DNA of 64,000 nt, taken from positions 1,057,394-1,121,393 of the forward strand of contig NZ_JADKYW010000005.1 of the NCBI RefSeq assembly GCF_015355785.1, written 5' to 3'. This document shows, in pieces, positions 9,847 through 18,867 of the stretch. Position numbers and translations under genes: made by a program. Numbering within the stretch: position 1 is the first letter of the stretch; each line of letters starts with the position of its first letter. Source of the stretch: Arthrobacter gandavensis. GTDB lineage: Bacteria; Actinomycetota; Actinomycetes; Actinomycetales; Micrococcaceae. The notes below the pieces were generated by a model. The model had not been told where the DNA came from, did no database searches, and saw only the letters and a program-made list of their open reading frames with translations.

Positions 9847-10805
9847 CTAGTGCTTGTCCAGGAGCATGGCTTCGCGCTCTGTGCTCCAGGTCCGGGCATA
9901 CAGTCCCATGGCGGCTTCCTCCCGCAGGGACAGTCCCAGGCGGTTGAGGAGCATGTGGGCTTGGTAAACCGTAAGATGCTGTGCGCTTCGGCTGACGCGC
10001 GCCTTGTCCGCCCGGTAAAGGTAGGTGTCCATGGTCCGGAACCAGCGGCGCCGCCAGTTTTCGACGGCGGATTCGGCAGCCGTGGCGGCCATCAGCCGGT
10101 GGGTCGGCATGACTTTCGCCCCGACCTGCACCGTCATGGCCTGCCGCACGCTTGCCGCCCGCGGACCAAAGCCGGCAGTGCAGCTGCGCAGGTGGCTGTC
10201 CCAGTAATAGTCCCAGGAAAGCCTGCGGCGGTCCGGCCAGCTGGACGCCCGGGGCCCTTCATCATGCTGCGTGCCGAATCGAAGAGCAGCAGCGAACCGA
10301 GCGCCCATCTGTTCTGGACCTTCGGGAAGCGGGCCGTTGCCCACGTGCCGAGGTCCGAGGACAGCTCAAAGACTTCCTCAGCAAGCGCCAGCCCTTCCAC
10401 GCCGCCGTACTTCGCAAGATCGGCTTCGATGCGCGGATCCTGAGGGTCTGAGCCACCGGGACTCAGCCGGTCGCAGGCCGGATCTCCGAAGGCGTGCGTC
10501 ACGGTCAGATGGCCTATGACACCGCTTGCCTGCTCCTGGAGTGCTCCCAGGAGGGACTTCAGCCGGTCCAGGGTTTCCTGGGGCGCCAGGACCTTCATGC
10601 GTACATGGGCGTTCGCAGGCTCAGAACAGCGGGTGTAGAACCACCGCTGCGCCCCCCATAGCTGGGCCTGCGCCGCCAGCGGGGTAACCAGTTCTCCAAT
10701 GATGCCGTCCGCTACATCGAAGCCGCCGGTATAGATGGATAGTGTCCACCAGTGAGTGCTTGCATTAGTTCGCGAGGCGTTTCGAACTGCTGTTAGCTGG
10801 CTCAT
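9847..10805 (-). pseudogene. Stand-alone lantibiotic-dehydratase C-terminal (SpaB_C/thiopeptide-type) protein, frameshifted
   Basis: Two overlapping frames form one 319-aa protein. The first (10805 to about 10257) contains WWTLSIYTGG, RWFYTRCSEPANAHVRMKV and DLAKYGGVEGLALAEEVFELSS. The second (about 10256 to 9847) continues with WPDRRRLSWDYYWDSH and ends TWSTEREAMLLDKH. These are landmarks of the LanB elimination domain, also found in thiopeptide pyridine synthases. The frames meet at GGGCCCC (10251-10257). One missing base, or a -1 slip there, joins them exactly. ATG at 10805 follows GGAGGAAG. No glutamylation-domain partner is present in the window. Unless frameshifted, only a 223-aa truncated product is made. 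Confidence 0.75.
10251..10257 (-). other. Frameshift point, GGGCCCC heptamer
   Basis: On the minus strand the codons read aaG-GGC-CCC, the X_XXY_YYZ slippery pattern. A -1 slip leads straight into the conserved second frame (...KGP-RASSW...). A lost base in this homopolymer-rich spot, or a sequencing error, explains it equally well. Confidence 0.6.
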
Positions 10806-10899
10806 GGGGTTCTTCCTCCGGGTCCTAGTCTGGTTACCGCCGCTGGGGCGGGTCTAGAGGTGTTGCTGGATGGTTCATCCCCCAACTGAGGGGCTTAGA

Positions 10900-10950
10900 T
10901 TAGAACCATTCCCAGCTTTTGATGGAAACCGGTGCAGTTGCCTTCTTCAT
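10900..10950 (-). CDS. 16-codon ORF, candidate scaffold/precursor peptide
   Basis: It encodes MKKATAPVSIKSWEWF and stops at TAA. AAGGGG lies about 8 nt before the ATG. It is the first ORF upstream of the LanB-like gene on the same strand (94 bp before its ATG). The peptide has a basic N-terminus, one Thr, two Ser and an aromatic WEWF end, but no Cys. Size and position suit a leader peptide or a minimal RiPP precursor, yet a chance ORF this short is common, so confidence is low. Confidence 0.35.
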   Translation of the reverse strand: MKKATAPVSIKSWEWF

Positions 10951-11254
10951 GGTCGTATCCCCTTTTTTAGTTCGGCTGGTTGCACAGCCGGTCCTGTTTG
11001 ACTCCGAAAGCTTCCCCCGGGCCGGAAGGGTGTGTCCACCGTTACCAATTTCAGCTTCCTGTCATGTCCGGTTGGTGCCCCGAGGGCCGTTTACGGGTTC
11101 CGGGCAGCCCCGTCGAAAGCCCGCAGACATGCGGAAATCGGCGCTTTGGGTACCGAACTACCGGGCTAGAGTGGACAATGGCATTAAGCTGTCATGTCAC
11201 TCTCTCCGGGTTCCAATTTTCGGGCGCAGCGCTTTATCCGGAGGCCGGCAGTTC
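10951..11254. other. Intergenic control region between divergent operons
   Basis: 304 bp without a supported gene, between the 16-codon ORF (-) and the regulator (+). An open frame runs through it from 10919 on the plus strand, but it lacks a good start signal and family similarity. A short inverted repeat CGGCTG/CAGCCG lies near 10973-10990. Both promoters are expected here; none could be assigned confidently. Confidence 0.4.
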
Positions 11255-12289
11255 ATGGGGCATCAGGTGCACGCCGGACCCGTTCCGGCTGCCCCCAGCA
11301 CCGCGGTTGTAGGAGGAGATTTGCTGGATCAGGTATCGGTTGAGGTCTACCGCTACGCGGTCTCCCATCCGGGGTGGACCCCTGGAGAAGCGTCGGATGC
11401 ACTGGGCTACACAACGCGTGCCATCGACCGGGCAGTGGATGAACTGCGGTCCCGCTGCCTGCTCTTCTCCGAGAGCCCGGACAGCACTGTTTACACCGCG
11501 GTGTCCCCCGATGTGGCACTGGCCGAGCTGGTGGATCCGGATGAACGCGAGATGCTGGAACTGAGGGCCCGCATTGGAGCCAAGCGGCGCGAGCTGGCAG
11601 CCCTGGTGCCAACCTTCGCCGAAGCGCGCAGGCAGGTTGCCGCAGATGCCTCGGTCGAAGTGCTTGAGGACCCCGAGCAGGTCCAGCGGGTGCTCATTGA
11701 GTACGGACGCTCCGCCTCGGAAAGCGTGCTGATCGCCCGGCCCGGCCATGGTTCCAACGCCGACTTCCAGGAAGAGAGCGTGCAGAAGGACCTGGACCTG
11801 CTCCGGGCAGGGGTGAAGCGGCAGACCCTCTACCACTCGAGCACCCGGGACCACGTACCAACCTGCAAGGCGGTCGAGCGGATCAGCGAGGCCGGCGGAG
11901 AATTCCGCACATTGCCTTACGTGCCCATGCGCACCCTTATCTTCGATGACAAGGTGGCCGTGGTGGCACGCCAGCTGCACACCTATGACAGGGCGGGCCT
12001 GGTGATCCGGGATGCAAACCTCATTGGCCTCTTCAGCAAACTCTTCGAGTTCGCCTGGAGCCTGGCCGAGCCCTTTCTCGCGGATGAACCCGGCAAGGCG
12101 GGGCTGACCAGCACCCAGCGGTCCGTGCTGGCCGGACTGGCTGCGGGGCACTCGGATGAGGTTATCGCCCGCCGTGTGGGCATCAGCGTGCGGACGTGCA
12201 GGCGGCACATCGCCTGGATGCTGGAAGAACTCAAGGCAGAGAGCCGTTTCCAGGCGGGAATCAAGGCGCACAAGGCGGGGTGGATTTAG
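11255..12289 (+). CDS. TrmB-like/LuxR-type transcriptional regulator
   Basis: 344 aa from the ATG at 11255, with GGAGG 10 nt upstream; the frame is open further upstream without a better start. Residues about 25-75 form a TrmB-like winged helix (SVEVYRYAVSHPGWTPGEASDALGYTTRAIDRAVDEL). A coiled segment and a central phospholipase-D-like sensor region follow (about 120-260). The C-terminus holds a LuxR helix-turn-helix (LTSTQRSVLAGLAAGHSDEVIARRVGISVRTCRRHIAWML, about 285-335). Regulators of this build are often found beside RiPP clusters in actinobacteria. Divergent orientation suggests it controls the LanB-like operon; that is inference. Confidence 0.85.
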   Translation: MGHQVHAGPVPAAPSTAVVGGDLLDQVSVEVYRYAVSHPGWTPGEASDALGYTTRAIDRAVDELRSRCLLFSESPDSTVYTAVSPDVALAELVDPDEREMLELRARIGAKRRELAALVPTFAEARRQVAADASVEVLEDPEQVQRVLIEYGRSASESVLIARPGHGSNADFQEESVQKDLDLLRAGVKRQTLYHSSTRDHVPTCKAVERISEAGGEFRTLPYVPMRTLIFDDKVAVVARQLHTYDRAGLVIRDANLIGLFSKLFEFAWSLAEPFLADEPGKAGLTSTQRSVLAGLAAGHSDEVIARRVGISVRTCRRHIAWMLEELKAESRFQAGIKAHKAGWI

Positions 12290-12334
12290 AAAACTTGTGT
12301 TGCTTCCCGGTCAACCCCAGTGCCATGATGTGGC

Positions 12335-13630
12335 ATGACGTTTGAGGAAACCACGGGGTCGGTGCTGACCCCGGAAGCACAGGTGGCCCTGGACCGGGCG
12401 ACGGGCTCGGCGCACCGCCACCACGATCTCCTGTCCCACCGCGCCTTCCACATCAAGCAGTCCGCTGTCCGGGATGTCTTCGATATCTCGATCCAGCCCG
12501 GCCTGATCTCGCTCGCCGGAGGCAGTCCGTACCTCCAGGAGCTGCCGCTGGATGAGCTGGCCGACGCCACGGCATCGATCATCCGCAGCCAGGGCCTGGC
12601 TGCCCTGCAGTACGGTCCCGGGCAGGGAATCGCCGAACTCCGCGAACTGGCCTGCGAGGTGATGGCCGCCGAGGGCATCCTGGATGCTGACCCCGCCGAC
12701 GTCGTCATCACCACGGGTTCACAGTCAGGTCAGGACGTTGCCGCCAAGGTCTTCTGCAACCCCGGTGACGTGGTGCTGTGCGAAGACCCCACCTATGTGG
12801 GCGCGCTGAATACCTTCGAGTCATACGAGGTGGACATCCAGCCGGTCACCATGGACTCGGAAGGACTGATTCCCGAGGCCCTTCGGGAGCGGATTGCCTC
12901 ACTGCGCGCCGCGGGCAAGACCATCAAGATGCTCTACACGATTCCCAGCTTCAACAATCCCAGCGGCATCACGCTCTCCGCCGCCCGCCGGGACGAAATA
13001 GTGCAGATCTGCCGCGAGAACAACATCCTGGTGCTCGAGGACAACCCCTACGGTCTCCTCCGGTTCGACGGCGAGCCGCTGGCACCGCTGCGGGCATCGC
13101 ATCCGGAGGACGTGCTCTATCTGGGATCCTTCTCCAAAATCTTCGCTCCCGGCATGCGCCTGGGCTGGGCGCTGGTTCCGCGGCACCTGTTCCGCCGCTT
13201 CTACCTGGCCTGCGAATCCGTGGTGCTCTGCCCGTCGCCCCTGACCCAGATGATCACCGCGGCGTACCTCCGGGACTTCGACTGGATGAGCCGCATCAGC
13301 GGTTCGCGCCGGCTGTACGCCGGCCGCTGTGCCGCCATGCTGGCGGCACTGGCGGAGGAAATGCCCGACGGCGTGAGCTGGACGGTGCCGGACGGCGGGT
13401 TCTTCGTCTGGGTGACGCTGCCTGAAGGAATCGACACCTATCCACTGCTGGCAGAGGCCATCGACGCAGGAACCGTGTTCATTCCGGGTACGGCCTTTAC
13501 CCCCGGCGACGAGCCCAGCTCCAAGCTGCGGCTTGCGTTCAGCGCCGTTTCCGAGGAGGACATCGCAGAAGGCGTGCGGCGCCTGGCTCCGGTCATTCGG
13601 CGGGCCCTGGCCCCAGCCGGAGCGTCCTAG
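12335..13630 (+). CDS. PLP-dependent class I/II aminotransferase (2-aminoadipate/MocR-like fold)
   Basis: 431 aa; transfers amino groups between an amino acid and a 2-oxo acid. The PLP-binding lysine is in YLGSFSKIFAPGMRLGW (about residue 270). Also visible are TTGSQSGQD near 128 (phosphate-binding loop) and EDNPYGLLRF near 230 (aspartate contacting the PLP ring). The short N-terminal segment has no MocR-type GntR DNA-binding domain, so it is an enzyme rather than a regulator. Substrate not deducible; LysN/aromatic aminotransferase relatives are closest. Confidence 0.9.
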   Translation: MTFEETTGSVLTPEAQVALDRATGSAHRHHDLLSHRAFHIKQSAVRDVFDISIQPGLISLAGGSPYLQELPLDELADATASIIRSQGLAALQYGPGQGIAELRELACEVMAAEGILDADPADVVITTGSQSGQDVAAKVFCNPGDVVLCEDPTYVGALNTFESYEVDIQPVTMDSEGLIPEALRERIASLRAAGKTIKMLYTIPSFNNPSGITLSAARRDEIVQICRENNILVLEDNPYGLLRFDGEPLAPLRASHPEDVLYLGSFSKIFAPGMRLGWALVPRHLFRRFYLACESVVLCPSPLTQMITAAYLRDFDWMSRISGSRRLYAGRCAAMLAALAEEMPDGVSWTVPDGGFFVWVTLPEGIDTYPLLAEAIDAGTVFIPGTAFTPGDEPSSKLRLAFSAVSEEDIAEGVRRLAPVIRRALAPAGAS

Positions 13631-13666
13631 CCCGGACGCCGGCCGGCGGGTGCCGCGCACGGGCTG

Positions 13667-13873
13667 TTACTTGCGGCGCCTGCGGTCGAAGAAGGGCACC
13701 ACAATCACGAACAGCAGTGCCATGATGGCCAGCCGCCAGAGCATGCCCAGGTTCGGGAAGAGGATGATCAGCAGGCTGGACACGATGAAGGCGCCCGCCA
13801 GGATCCAGGCGGTCCGCTTCCAGTCGATCTGGGGTCCGCCCCCGCGGTTTCCGGGTCCGGGATTCATTGCCAT
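13667..13873 (-). CDS. Small two-helix membrane protein, unknown function
   Basis: 68 aa with two hydrophobic segments (about 22-39 and 44-61), a Gly/Pro-rich N-terminus and a basic RRRRK tail that should face the cytoplasm. It lies between the converging aminotransferase gene and the bkd operon. No recognised domain. Confidence 0.7.
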   Translation of the reverse strand: MAMNPGPGNRGGGPQIDWKRTAWILAGAFIVSSLLIILFPNLGMLWRLAIMALLFVIVVPFFDRRRRK

Positions 13874-13904
13874 GCTGCTCCGATCGTTGGTTCCCCCATC
13901 GAGC

Positions 13905-15347
13905 CTAGTCCAGAAGCAGGGCCGGTTCCTCCAGGATGGCCGCTACGTCGGCCATGAACCGCGCTGAAAGGTCGCCGTCCACCACCCGGTGGTCAAAGGA
14001 ACCACCCAGGGTGGTGATCCAGCGCGGGATGACTTCGCCGTCCAGTACCCACGGCTTCTGCTTGATGGTGCCGAAAGCGACAATGGCCACCTCGCCCGGG
14101 TTGATGATCGGGGTACCCGTGTCAATGCCGAGGGCGCCGATGTTGGTAACGGTGAGCGTGCCGCCGCGCATGTCCGCCGGCGGCGTCTTGCCGGCCCGGG
14201 CCGTAGTGGCCAGCTGGTTCAGCGCTACGGCAAGTTCCTTAAGCGAAAGATCCTGCGCGTCCTTGATATTGGGCACCATCAGGCCGCGCGGCGTGGCGGC
14301 GGCGATGCCGAGGTTCATGAAGTGCTTGACGTGGATTTCGTCGCCGGCCCAGGTTGCGTTGACGGAGGGGTTCCGCGCGGCCGCCCAGATGACAGCTTTC
14401 GCCAGGATCAGCAGGGGCGAGACCTTGATGCCCTCGAAGTCCCGGGACGCCTTCAGCCGCTTGACGAATTCCATGGTGCGCGAGGCATCAACGTCCACGA
14501 AGATGCTGACGTGCGGGGCACTGAAGGCGCTGTCCACCATGGCCTTCGCCGTGGCCCTGCGGACTCCCTTGACCGGGACCCGCTCAATGCGGCTGTCCTG
14601 CGGCTTGCTGGAGGAGGACCAGAAGGTGTCTGCCGAGTCGACTTCCGACTCGCGCTGGGCCTGGTAGCTGATCAGGTCCTGCTTGGTCACCTCGCCTCCC
14701 GCGCCGGTGGCGGGGACATCTGCAAGGTTGATGCCCAGGTCCTTGGCGGCCTTGCGGACCGGCGGCTTGGCCAGCACGCGCTGGATGAGCTGGTTGAAGC
14801 GGTCCTGCACCGCTGCACCGGCCGCGCCCGCAGCCGCTACCGCGGCTCCTCGGGGGTCCGGCCGGGCGGCGGCCCGGGGTGCATCAGCCCGGGGTGCATC
14901 GGCCTGCGGGGACACCGCTGCCGGGGCAGCCGGTGCCTGTGGCGTGGCGGTGGCCCGGCTGCGCCGTGGACGCCGGCGGACGGCGTCGGCCTTGGGGCCG
15001 GTTCCGGTCAGTGACGACGCCGGCGGGCCGTCGGCGGCTGCCGGTTCCTCCGGTGTGGTTTTCTCCGCTCGGCCGGCCGTCTTGGCCGGGGACTTCCCGC
15101 TTCCCCCGGCCGGTGAGACCTGGAAGATGGGCGTGCCCACTTCCACCGTGGTGCCTTCTTCGACAAGGATCCCGCTGACCGTCCCGGCGAACGGCGAGGG
15201 CAGTTCCACCAGCGACTTCGCGGTCTCGATCTCAACGATCACGTCATTGACGGCAACCGTGTCGCCTTCCTTGACCCGCCACTGGACGATCTCTGCCTCG
15301 GTGAGGCCTTCGCCGACGTCGGGCAGTTTGAATGTTTTTTCAGTCAT
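13905..15347 (-). CDS. bkdC: Branched-chain 2-oxoacid dehydrogenase E2 (dihydrolipoyl acyltransferase)
   Basis: Core acyltransferase of the branched-chain keto-acid dehydrogenase complex. Domains in order: a lipoyl domain (residues 1-78, lipoyl lysine in [12 protein letters not shown]), an Ala/Pro-rich linker (about 85-180), a peripheral subunit-binding domain ([24 protein letters not shown], about 190-230), and a catalytic domain ending with [10 protein letters not shown], the HxxxDG active-site motif. 480 aa. Third gene of the bkd operon, 58 bp after E1 beta. No E3 lipoamide dehydrogenase is encoded here, so it must be shared. Confidence 0.95.
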   Translation of the reverse strand: MTEKTFKLPDVGEGLTEAEIVQWRVKEGDTVAVNDVIVEIETAKSLVELPSPFAGTVSGILVEEGTTVEVGTPIFQVSPAGGSGKSPAKTAGRAEKTTPEEPAAADGPPASSLTGTGPKADAVRRRPRRSRATATPQAPAAPAAVSPQADAPRADAPRAAARPDPRGAAVAAAGAAGAAVQDRFNQLIQRVLAKPPVRKAAKDLGINLADVPATGAGGEVTKQDLISYQAQRESEVDSADTFWSSSSKPQDSRIERVPVKGVRRATAKAMVDSAFSAPHVSIFVDVDASRTMEFVKRLKASRDFEGIKVSPLLILAKAVIWAAARNPSVNATWAGDEIHVKHFMNLGIAAATPRGLMVPNIKDAQDLSLKELAVALNQLATTARAGKTPPADMRGGTLTVTNIGALGIDTGTPIINPGEVAIVAFGTIKQKPWVLDGEVIPRWITTLGGSFDHRVVDGDLSARFMADVAAILEEPALLLD

Positions 15348-15405
15348 GGCATCTCGATCTGGCGTGGGCCGGCGGACCGGCGGCGGAAGCGGCTGTCAGG
15401 GTCTC

Positions 15406-16380
15406 TCAGTAGGAGAAGACGGTGTCGAGGGCATCAAGCAGCCGGTCGATGTCCGGCAGGTAGTGCTCCTCGACCGCGGCAACGGGGTAGGGCATGTGGA
15501 ATCCGCCCACCCGCAGGACGGGCGCTTCCAGGTGCAGGAACGCGCGCTCTGCGACCCGGGACGCGATTTCCCCGCCGATGCCGCCAAAGGTTGGGGCTTC
15601 GTGCGTGACAACCAGGCGTCCCGTACGGCGAACCGATTCGGTAACGGTGTCGAAGTCGATCGGGGAGATGGAGCGCAGGTCGATGACTTCGATGCTGCGT
15701 CCGTCCTCCGCCGCAGCTTCAGCCGCTGCCAGCGCCACCGGAACCAGCGGTCCGTAGGCGACGATCGTGGCGTCGGTTCCGGCCCGCAGCACCTGGGCCG
15801 CGTACGGATCGCCGGAGGGCGCAGTGGTGTCCACTTCCCCCTTCAGCCAGTAGCGGCGCTTGGGTTCAAAGACGATCACCGGGTCCTTGCCCTGCATGGC
15901 CTGCTGGATCATCCAGTAGCCGTCCTGCGGGTTGGAGGGGGCGAGGATGCGCAGCCCCGCGGTATGGGCGAAGAGCGCCTCCGGAGACTCCGAGTGGTGC
16001 TCGATCGAGCCGATGCCGCCGCCGTAGGGAATCCGGATGACTACCGGGGCGCTCAGGGCGCCCTCGCTGCGGGAGTGCATCTTGGCCAGCTGCGTGGTGA
16101 TCTGGTTGAACCCGGGGAAGACAAAGCCGTCGAACTGGATTTCGCAGACCGGCCGGTAGCCGCGCAGCGCCAGGCCGATTGCGGTGCCGATGATGCCTGA
16201 TTCGGCCAGCGGGGTGTCCATGACCCGGTCGGTTCCGAATTCGGCCTGCAGGCCCTCGGTTATGCGGTAGACGCCGCCAAGCGCGCCGATGTCCTCGCCC
16301 ATCAGCAGGGTCTTGGGGTCAGCGGCCAGGCCGGCGCGCAGGCCGGCATTGATGGCTTTGGCCATGGTCATGGTGCTCAT
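15406..16380 (-). CDS. bkdB: Branched-chain 2-oxoacid dehydrogenase E1 beta subunit
   Basis: 324-aa transketolase-like E1 beta subunit. It has LLMGEDIGALGGVYRITEGL near residue 25, TPLAESGIIGTAIGLALRG near 57 and VTHEAPTFGGIGGEI near 255, and pairs with E1 alpha to bind thiamine diphosphate. Its ATG overlaps the E1 alpha stop by 4 bp (16377-16380), as expected for subunits made in equal amounts. Confidence 0.96.
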   Translation of the reverse strand: MSTMTMAKAINAGLRAGLAADPKTLLMGEDIGALGGVYRITEGLQAEFGTDRVMDTPLAESGIIGTAIGLALRGYRPVCEIQFDGFVFPGFNQITTQLAKMHSRSEGALSAPVVIRIPYGGGIGSIEHHSESPEALFAHTAGLRILAPSNPQDGYWMIQQAMQGKDPVIVFEPKRRYWLKGEVDTTAPSGDPYAAQVLRAGTDATIVAYGPLVPVALAAAEAAAEDGRSIEVIDLRSISPIDFDTVTESVRRTGRLVVTHEAPTFGGIGGEIASRVAERAFLHLEAPVLRVGGFHMPYPVAAVEEHYLPDIDRLLDALDTVFSY

Positions 16381-17582
16381 GCGCCGACCTCTTCCTCGGT
16401 GTCGTTGCTGGACCCGGTGTCCGTGAAGCCGTCCTCGTACGCCTGGTGGAACGCCAGCTCCTCGGCGATCAGCGGGTGCGGTTCGGCGTAAACGTCCGCG
16501 AAGGAGTCAGCGAACGACGGCGGTTCCATCGCCTGCACCTCCGAGCGCAGCCGCACTGCCAGGTCGTCCGCTTCGGCGGTGAGGGACGCGAAGAAGGTTT
16601 CATCGCCGGCACCGGTGGCCCGCAGGTGCTTTTCCAGGCGGGTGAGCGGATCCCGGCCAATCCAGGCCTCTTCGTCGGCCGAGAGGCGGTACTTGGTGGG
16701 GTCATCTGCGGTGGTGTGCGCGCTCATCCGGTAGGTGAAGGCTTCGATGAGCACCGGGCCGTTGCCGCTGCGGGCATGTTCGAGTGCCCACCGGGTCACG
16801 GCGTGGACCGCCAGGACGTCGTTGCCGTCTACCCGGATGCCCGGGAATCCGTAGCCCTGGGCACGGTTGGCCAGCGGAATACGGGACTGCACTTCGGTGG
16901 GAACGGAGATCGCCCAGTGGTTGTTCTGGCAGAAGAAGACCACGGGGGCGTCGTAGGAGGCCGCGAAGACCATGGATTCGTGGACATCTCCTTCGGAGCT
17001 GGCGCCGTCGCCAAAGAAGGCAACGGTGGCGCCGGCAGGCGAGGACGCGTCGGAGGCATTATCCCGGGCCATGCCCATGGCATACCCAACTGCATGGGGG
17101 ACCTGGGCCGCCAGGACCAGGGTATAGAGGTGGAAGTTCGCTTCCCGCGGATCCCAGCCGCCGTGGGAGATTCCACGGAAGCGCCGCAGCAGATGGGAGA
17201 GCTTCAGGCCCCGGGTGAGCGCAACGCCGTGCTCCCGGTAGGTTGGGAAGACGTAGTCCTGGGCAGCCAGAGCCCGGCCCGAGCCGATCTGCGCACCTTC
17301 CTGCCCGGTGAGGGGAACCCACATCACCAGTTCACCCTGGCGCTGCAGGGCGGTGGCCTCGGTGTCGAACCGGCGGATGAGGAACATGTCCCGGTAGAAG
17401 GAGCGCAGTGCCTCGGCGTCGACGTCGTCCGCGTACCAGCCGTACAGCTCGTGACCGACCCGCTCCCCTTCGGGGGTCAGCAGCTGGACCATGCCGTCCG
17501 GTGAGCTGCCGGGGGCAGGCACCAACGTCTCATTCAGTGCCGTCGAATCGAATTCGGTGGCGGGCAAGTGCTCCAGGGCCAT
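16377..17582 (-). CDS. bkdA: Branched-chain 2-oxoacid dehydrogenase E1 alpha subunit
   Basis: 401 aa. The thiamine diphosphate motif GDGASSEGDVHESMVFAAS...NNHWAIS spans about 205-240. YRMSAHTTADDPTKYR near 310 is the regulatory/active-site loop of 2-oxoacid E1 alpha proteins. First gene of the operon. It decarboxylates 2-oxoacids from Val, Leu and Ile for catabolism and for priming branched fatty acids, which dominate the membranes of this group. Confidence 0.95.
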   Translation of the reverse strand: MALEHLPATEFDSTALNETLVPAPGSSPDGMVQLLTPEGERVGHELYGWYADDVDAEALRSFYRDMFLIRRFDTEATALQRQGELVMWVPLTGQEGAQIGSGRALAAQDYVFPTYREHGVALTRGLKLSHLLRRFRGISHGGWDPREANFHLYTLVLAAQVPHAVGYAMGMARDNASDASSPAGATVAFFGDGASSEGDVHESMVFAASYDAPVVFFCQNNHWAISVPTEVQSRIPLANRAQGYGFPGIRVDGNDVLAVHAVTRWALEHARSGNGPVLIEAFTYRMSAHTTADDPTKYRLSADEEAWIGRDPLTRLEKHLRATGAGDETFFASLTAEADDLAVRLRSEVQAMEPPSFADSFADVYAEPHPLIAEELAFHQAYEDGFTDTGSSNDTEEEVGA

Positions 17583-17628
17583 ACCTCTCCTCGCCGGGGC
17601 GGACCTACGGATCCGGCCCCCGCTAGAA

Positions 17629-17666
17629 ATATGCCGCGCAGGGAATATGTACCCGTTGTGGCATAT
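17629..17666. promoter_or_regulatory. Inverted repeat in the bkd promoter region
   Basis: ATATGCC (17629-17635) and GGCATAT (17660-17666) form an inverted repeat 47 bp upstream of bkdA, in the only AT-rich stretch of the intergenic region. bkd operons are commonly controlled by Lrp/AsnC-type regulators; this may be such an operator. No regulator gene is adjacent. Confidence 0.35.
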
Positions 17667-17727
17667 ATGTGGAAGTTACTTCCCACAGCCTAGCGAGGGC
17701 CGGGGCCCCAAAAGCACTCAGGACACG

Positions 17728-18867
17728 CTAGGAAACCCGGGGGCCTTTTGTATAGGTTGCACATAAAGCGAGGAATCGGCTGTTGGCTTCCTCCTCGCCG
17801 ATGGTCACCCGCATCCCTTCGGTTCCGAAGGCACGTACTGCCAGCGCCTGCTGCTCCGCCAGCACTGCAAACTCGGGGGTATTCTCCCCCAGATCCAGCC
17901 AGACGAAGTTACCCTCAGCCTGCGGAATGGCCCACCCCAGCGCCTTCAGGCCATCGACTACGCGGGTCCTCTCGGCTACCAGCGCTTGTATTCTTTCCAC
18001 AACTTCATCGTGGTGCTTCAGGGAAGCAATTGCCGCCTGCTCGGCGATTTGGGAGACGGCAAACGGCACGGCGGTGACACGGAGGTACTGCGTCAGGTGC
18101 GGATGGGATATCGAATAACCCACCCGCAGCCCTGCCAGTCCCGCGCCCTTGGAGAAGGTCCGCAGCACTACGGCGTTCTGGTGCCGGCGGTAGACCTCCA
18201 CACCGTTGACGGCGTCCGGGTCACGCACGAAGTCCTCATACGCTTCGTCAATCACGACGATTACGTCCGAGGGGACCTTGGCCAGGAATCCCTCTACTTC
18301 CTCAGTGCTCAGCACCGGACCGGTGGGGTTGTTCGGCGTGCACAGCAGGACCATCCTGGTCCGGTCCGTGACTGCCGCGGCCATGGCGTCCAGGTCATGG
18401 CGCCCGTCAGCGAGCAGCGGAACCTGCACGCTGCGGGCACCGGACAGTCCTACCGAAATGGGGTAGGCCTCGAAGGAGCGCCACGGGTAAATCACCTCGT
18501 CCTGCGTGCCGTTTTCTCCCTGTCCGGCGAAGGTGGCCAGAAGCTGGTTCAGCGCGCCGAGGCTTCCGCCGCCGGTCACGATGTCCTCTGCGGGAACGTC
18601 AAGGAACGAGGCCAGTTCCGTCCGCAGCGCCGTTGCCAGCGGATCGGGGTAGCGGTTTACGTTCGGGTGGGCAGCGATAGCTTCCAGGACTGAAGGCAGC
18701 GGCGGAAAGGGGTTCTCATTCGAGGAGAGCTTGTAGCTCTGCAGCCCTTCAATCGTCACGGGCGGCTTTCCGGCAGCGTAGCGCGGCAGCCGGTCAACGA
18801 CCGGGCGCGGGCGGATTTCGGGCGCCTGGCCTGCCACAGCACTGGTGTCATTCTCGGTAGTGGTCAT
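17728..18867 (-). CDS. HisC-like aminotransferase (histidinol-phosphate/aromatic)
   Basis: 379-aa PLP enzyme of the HisC subfamily. Visible are YKLSSNENPFPPLPSV at residue 46, VTGGGSLGALNQLL (phosphate loop) near 96, CTPNNPTGPVLS near 170, IDEAYEDFV near 205 and the PLP lysine in LRTFSKGAGLAGLRVGY near 240. It lies outside any his operon and upstream of bkd, so it may be the second HisC-type enzyme of actinobacteria that transaminates aromatic or branched amino acids. Family is certain, substrate is not. Confidence 0.88.
   Translation of the reverse strand: MTTTENDTSAVAGQAPEIRPRPVVDRLPRYAAGKPPVTIEGLQSYKLSSNENPFPPLPSVLEAIAAHPNVNRYPDPLATALRTELASFLDVPAEDIVTGGGSLGALNQLLATFAGQGENGTQDEVIYPWRSFEAYPISVGLSGARSVQVPLLADGRHDLDAMAAAVTDRTRMVLLCTPNNPTGPVLSTEEVEGFLAKVPSDVIVVIDEAYEDFVRDPDAVNGVEVYRRHQNAVVLRTFSKGAGLAGLRVGYSISHPHLTQYLRVTAVPFAVSQIAEQAAIASLKHHDEVVERIQALVAERTRVVDGLKALGWAIPQAEGNFVWLDLGENTPEFAVLAEQQALAVRAFGTEGMRVTIGEEEANSRFLALCATYTKGPRVS

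Noticed and set aside
10919-11254. N-terminal extension of the TrmB-LuxR regulator
   Set aside because: No domain similarity, cysteine/proline-rich non-coding-like composition, and a usable ribosome site precedes ATG 11255.
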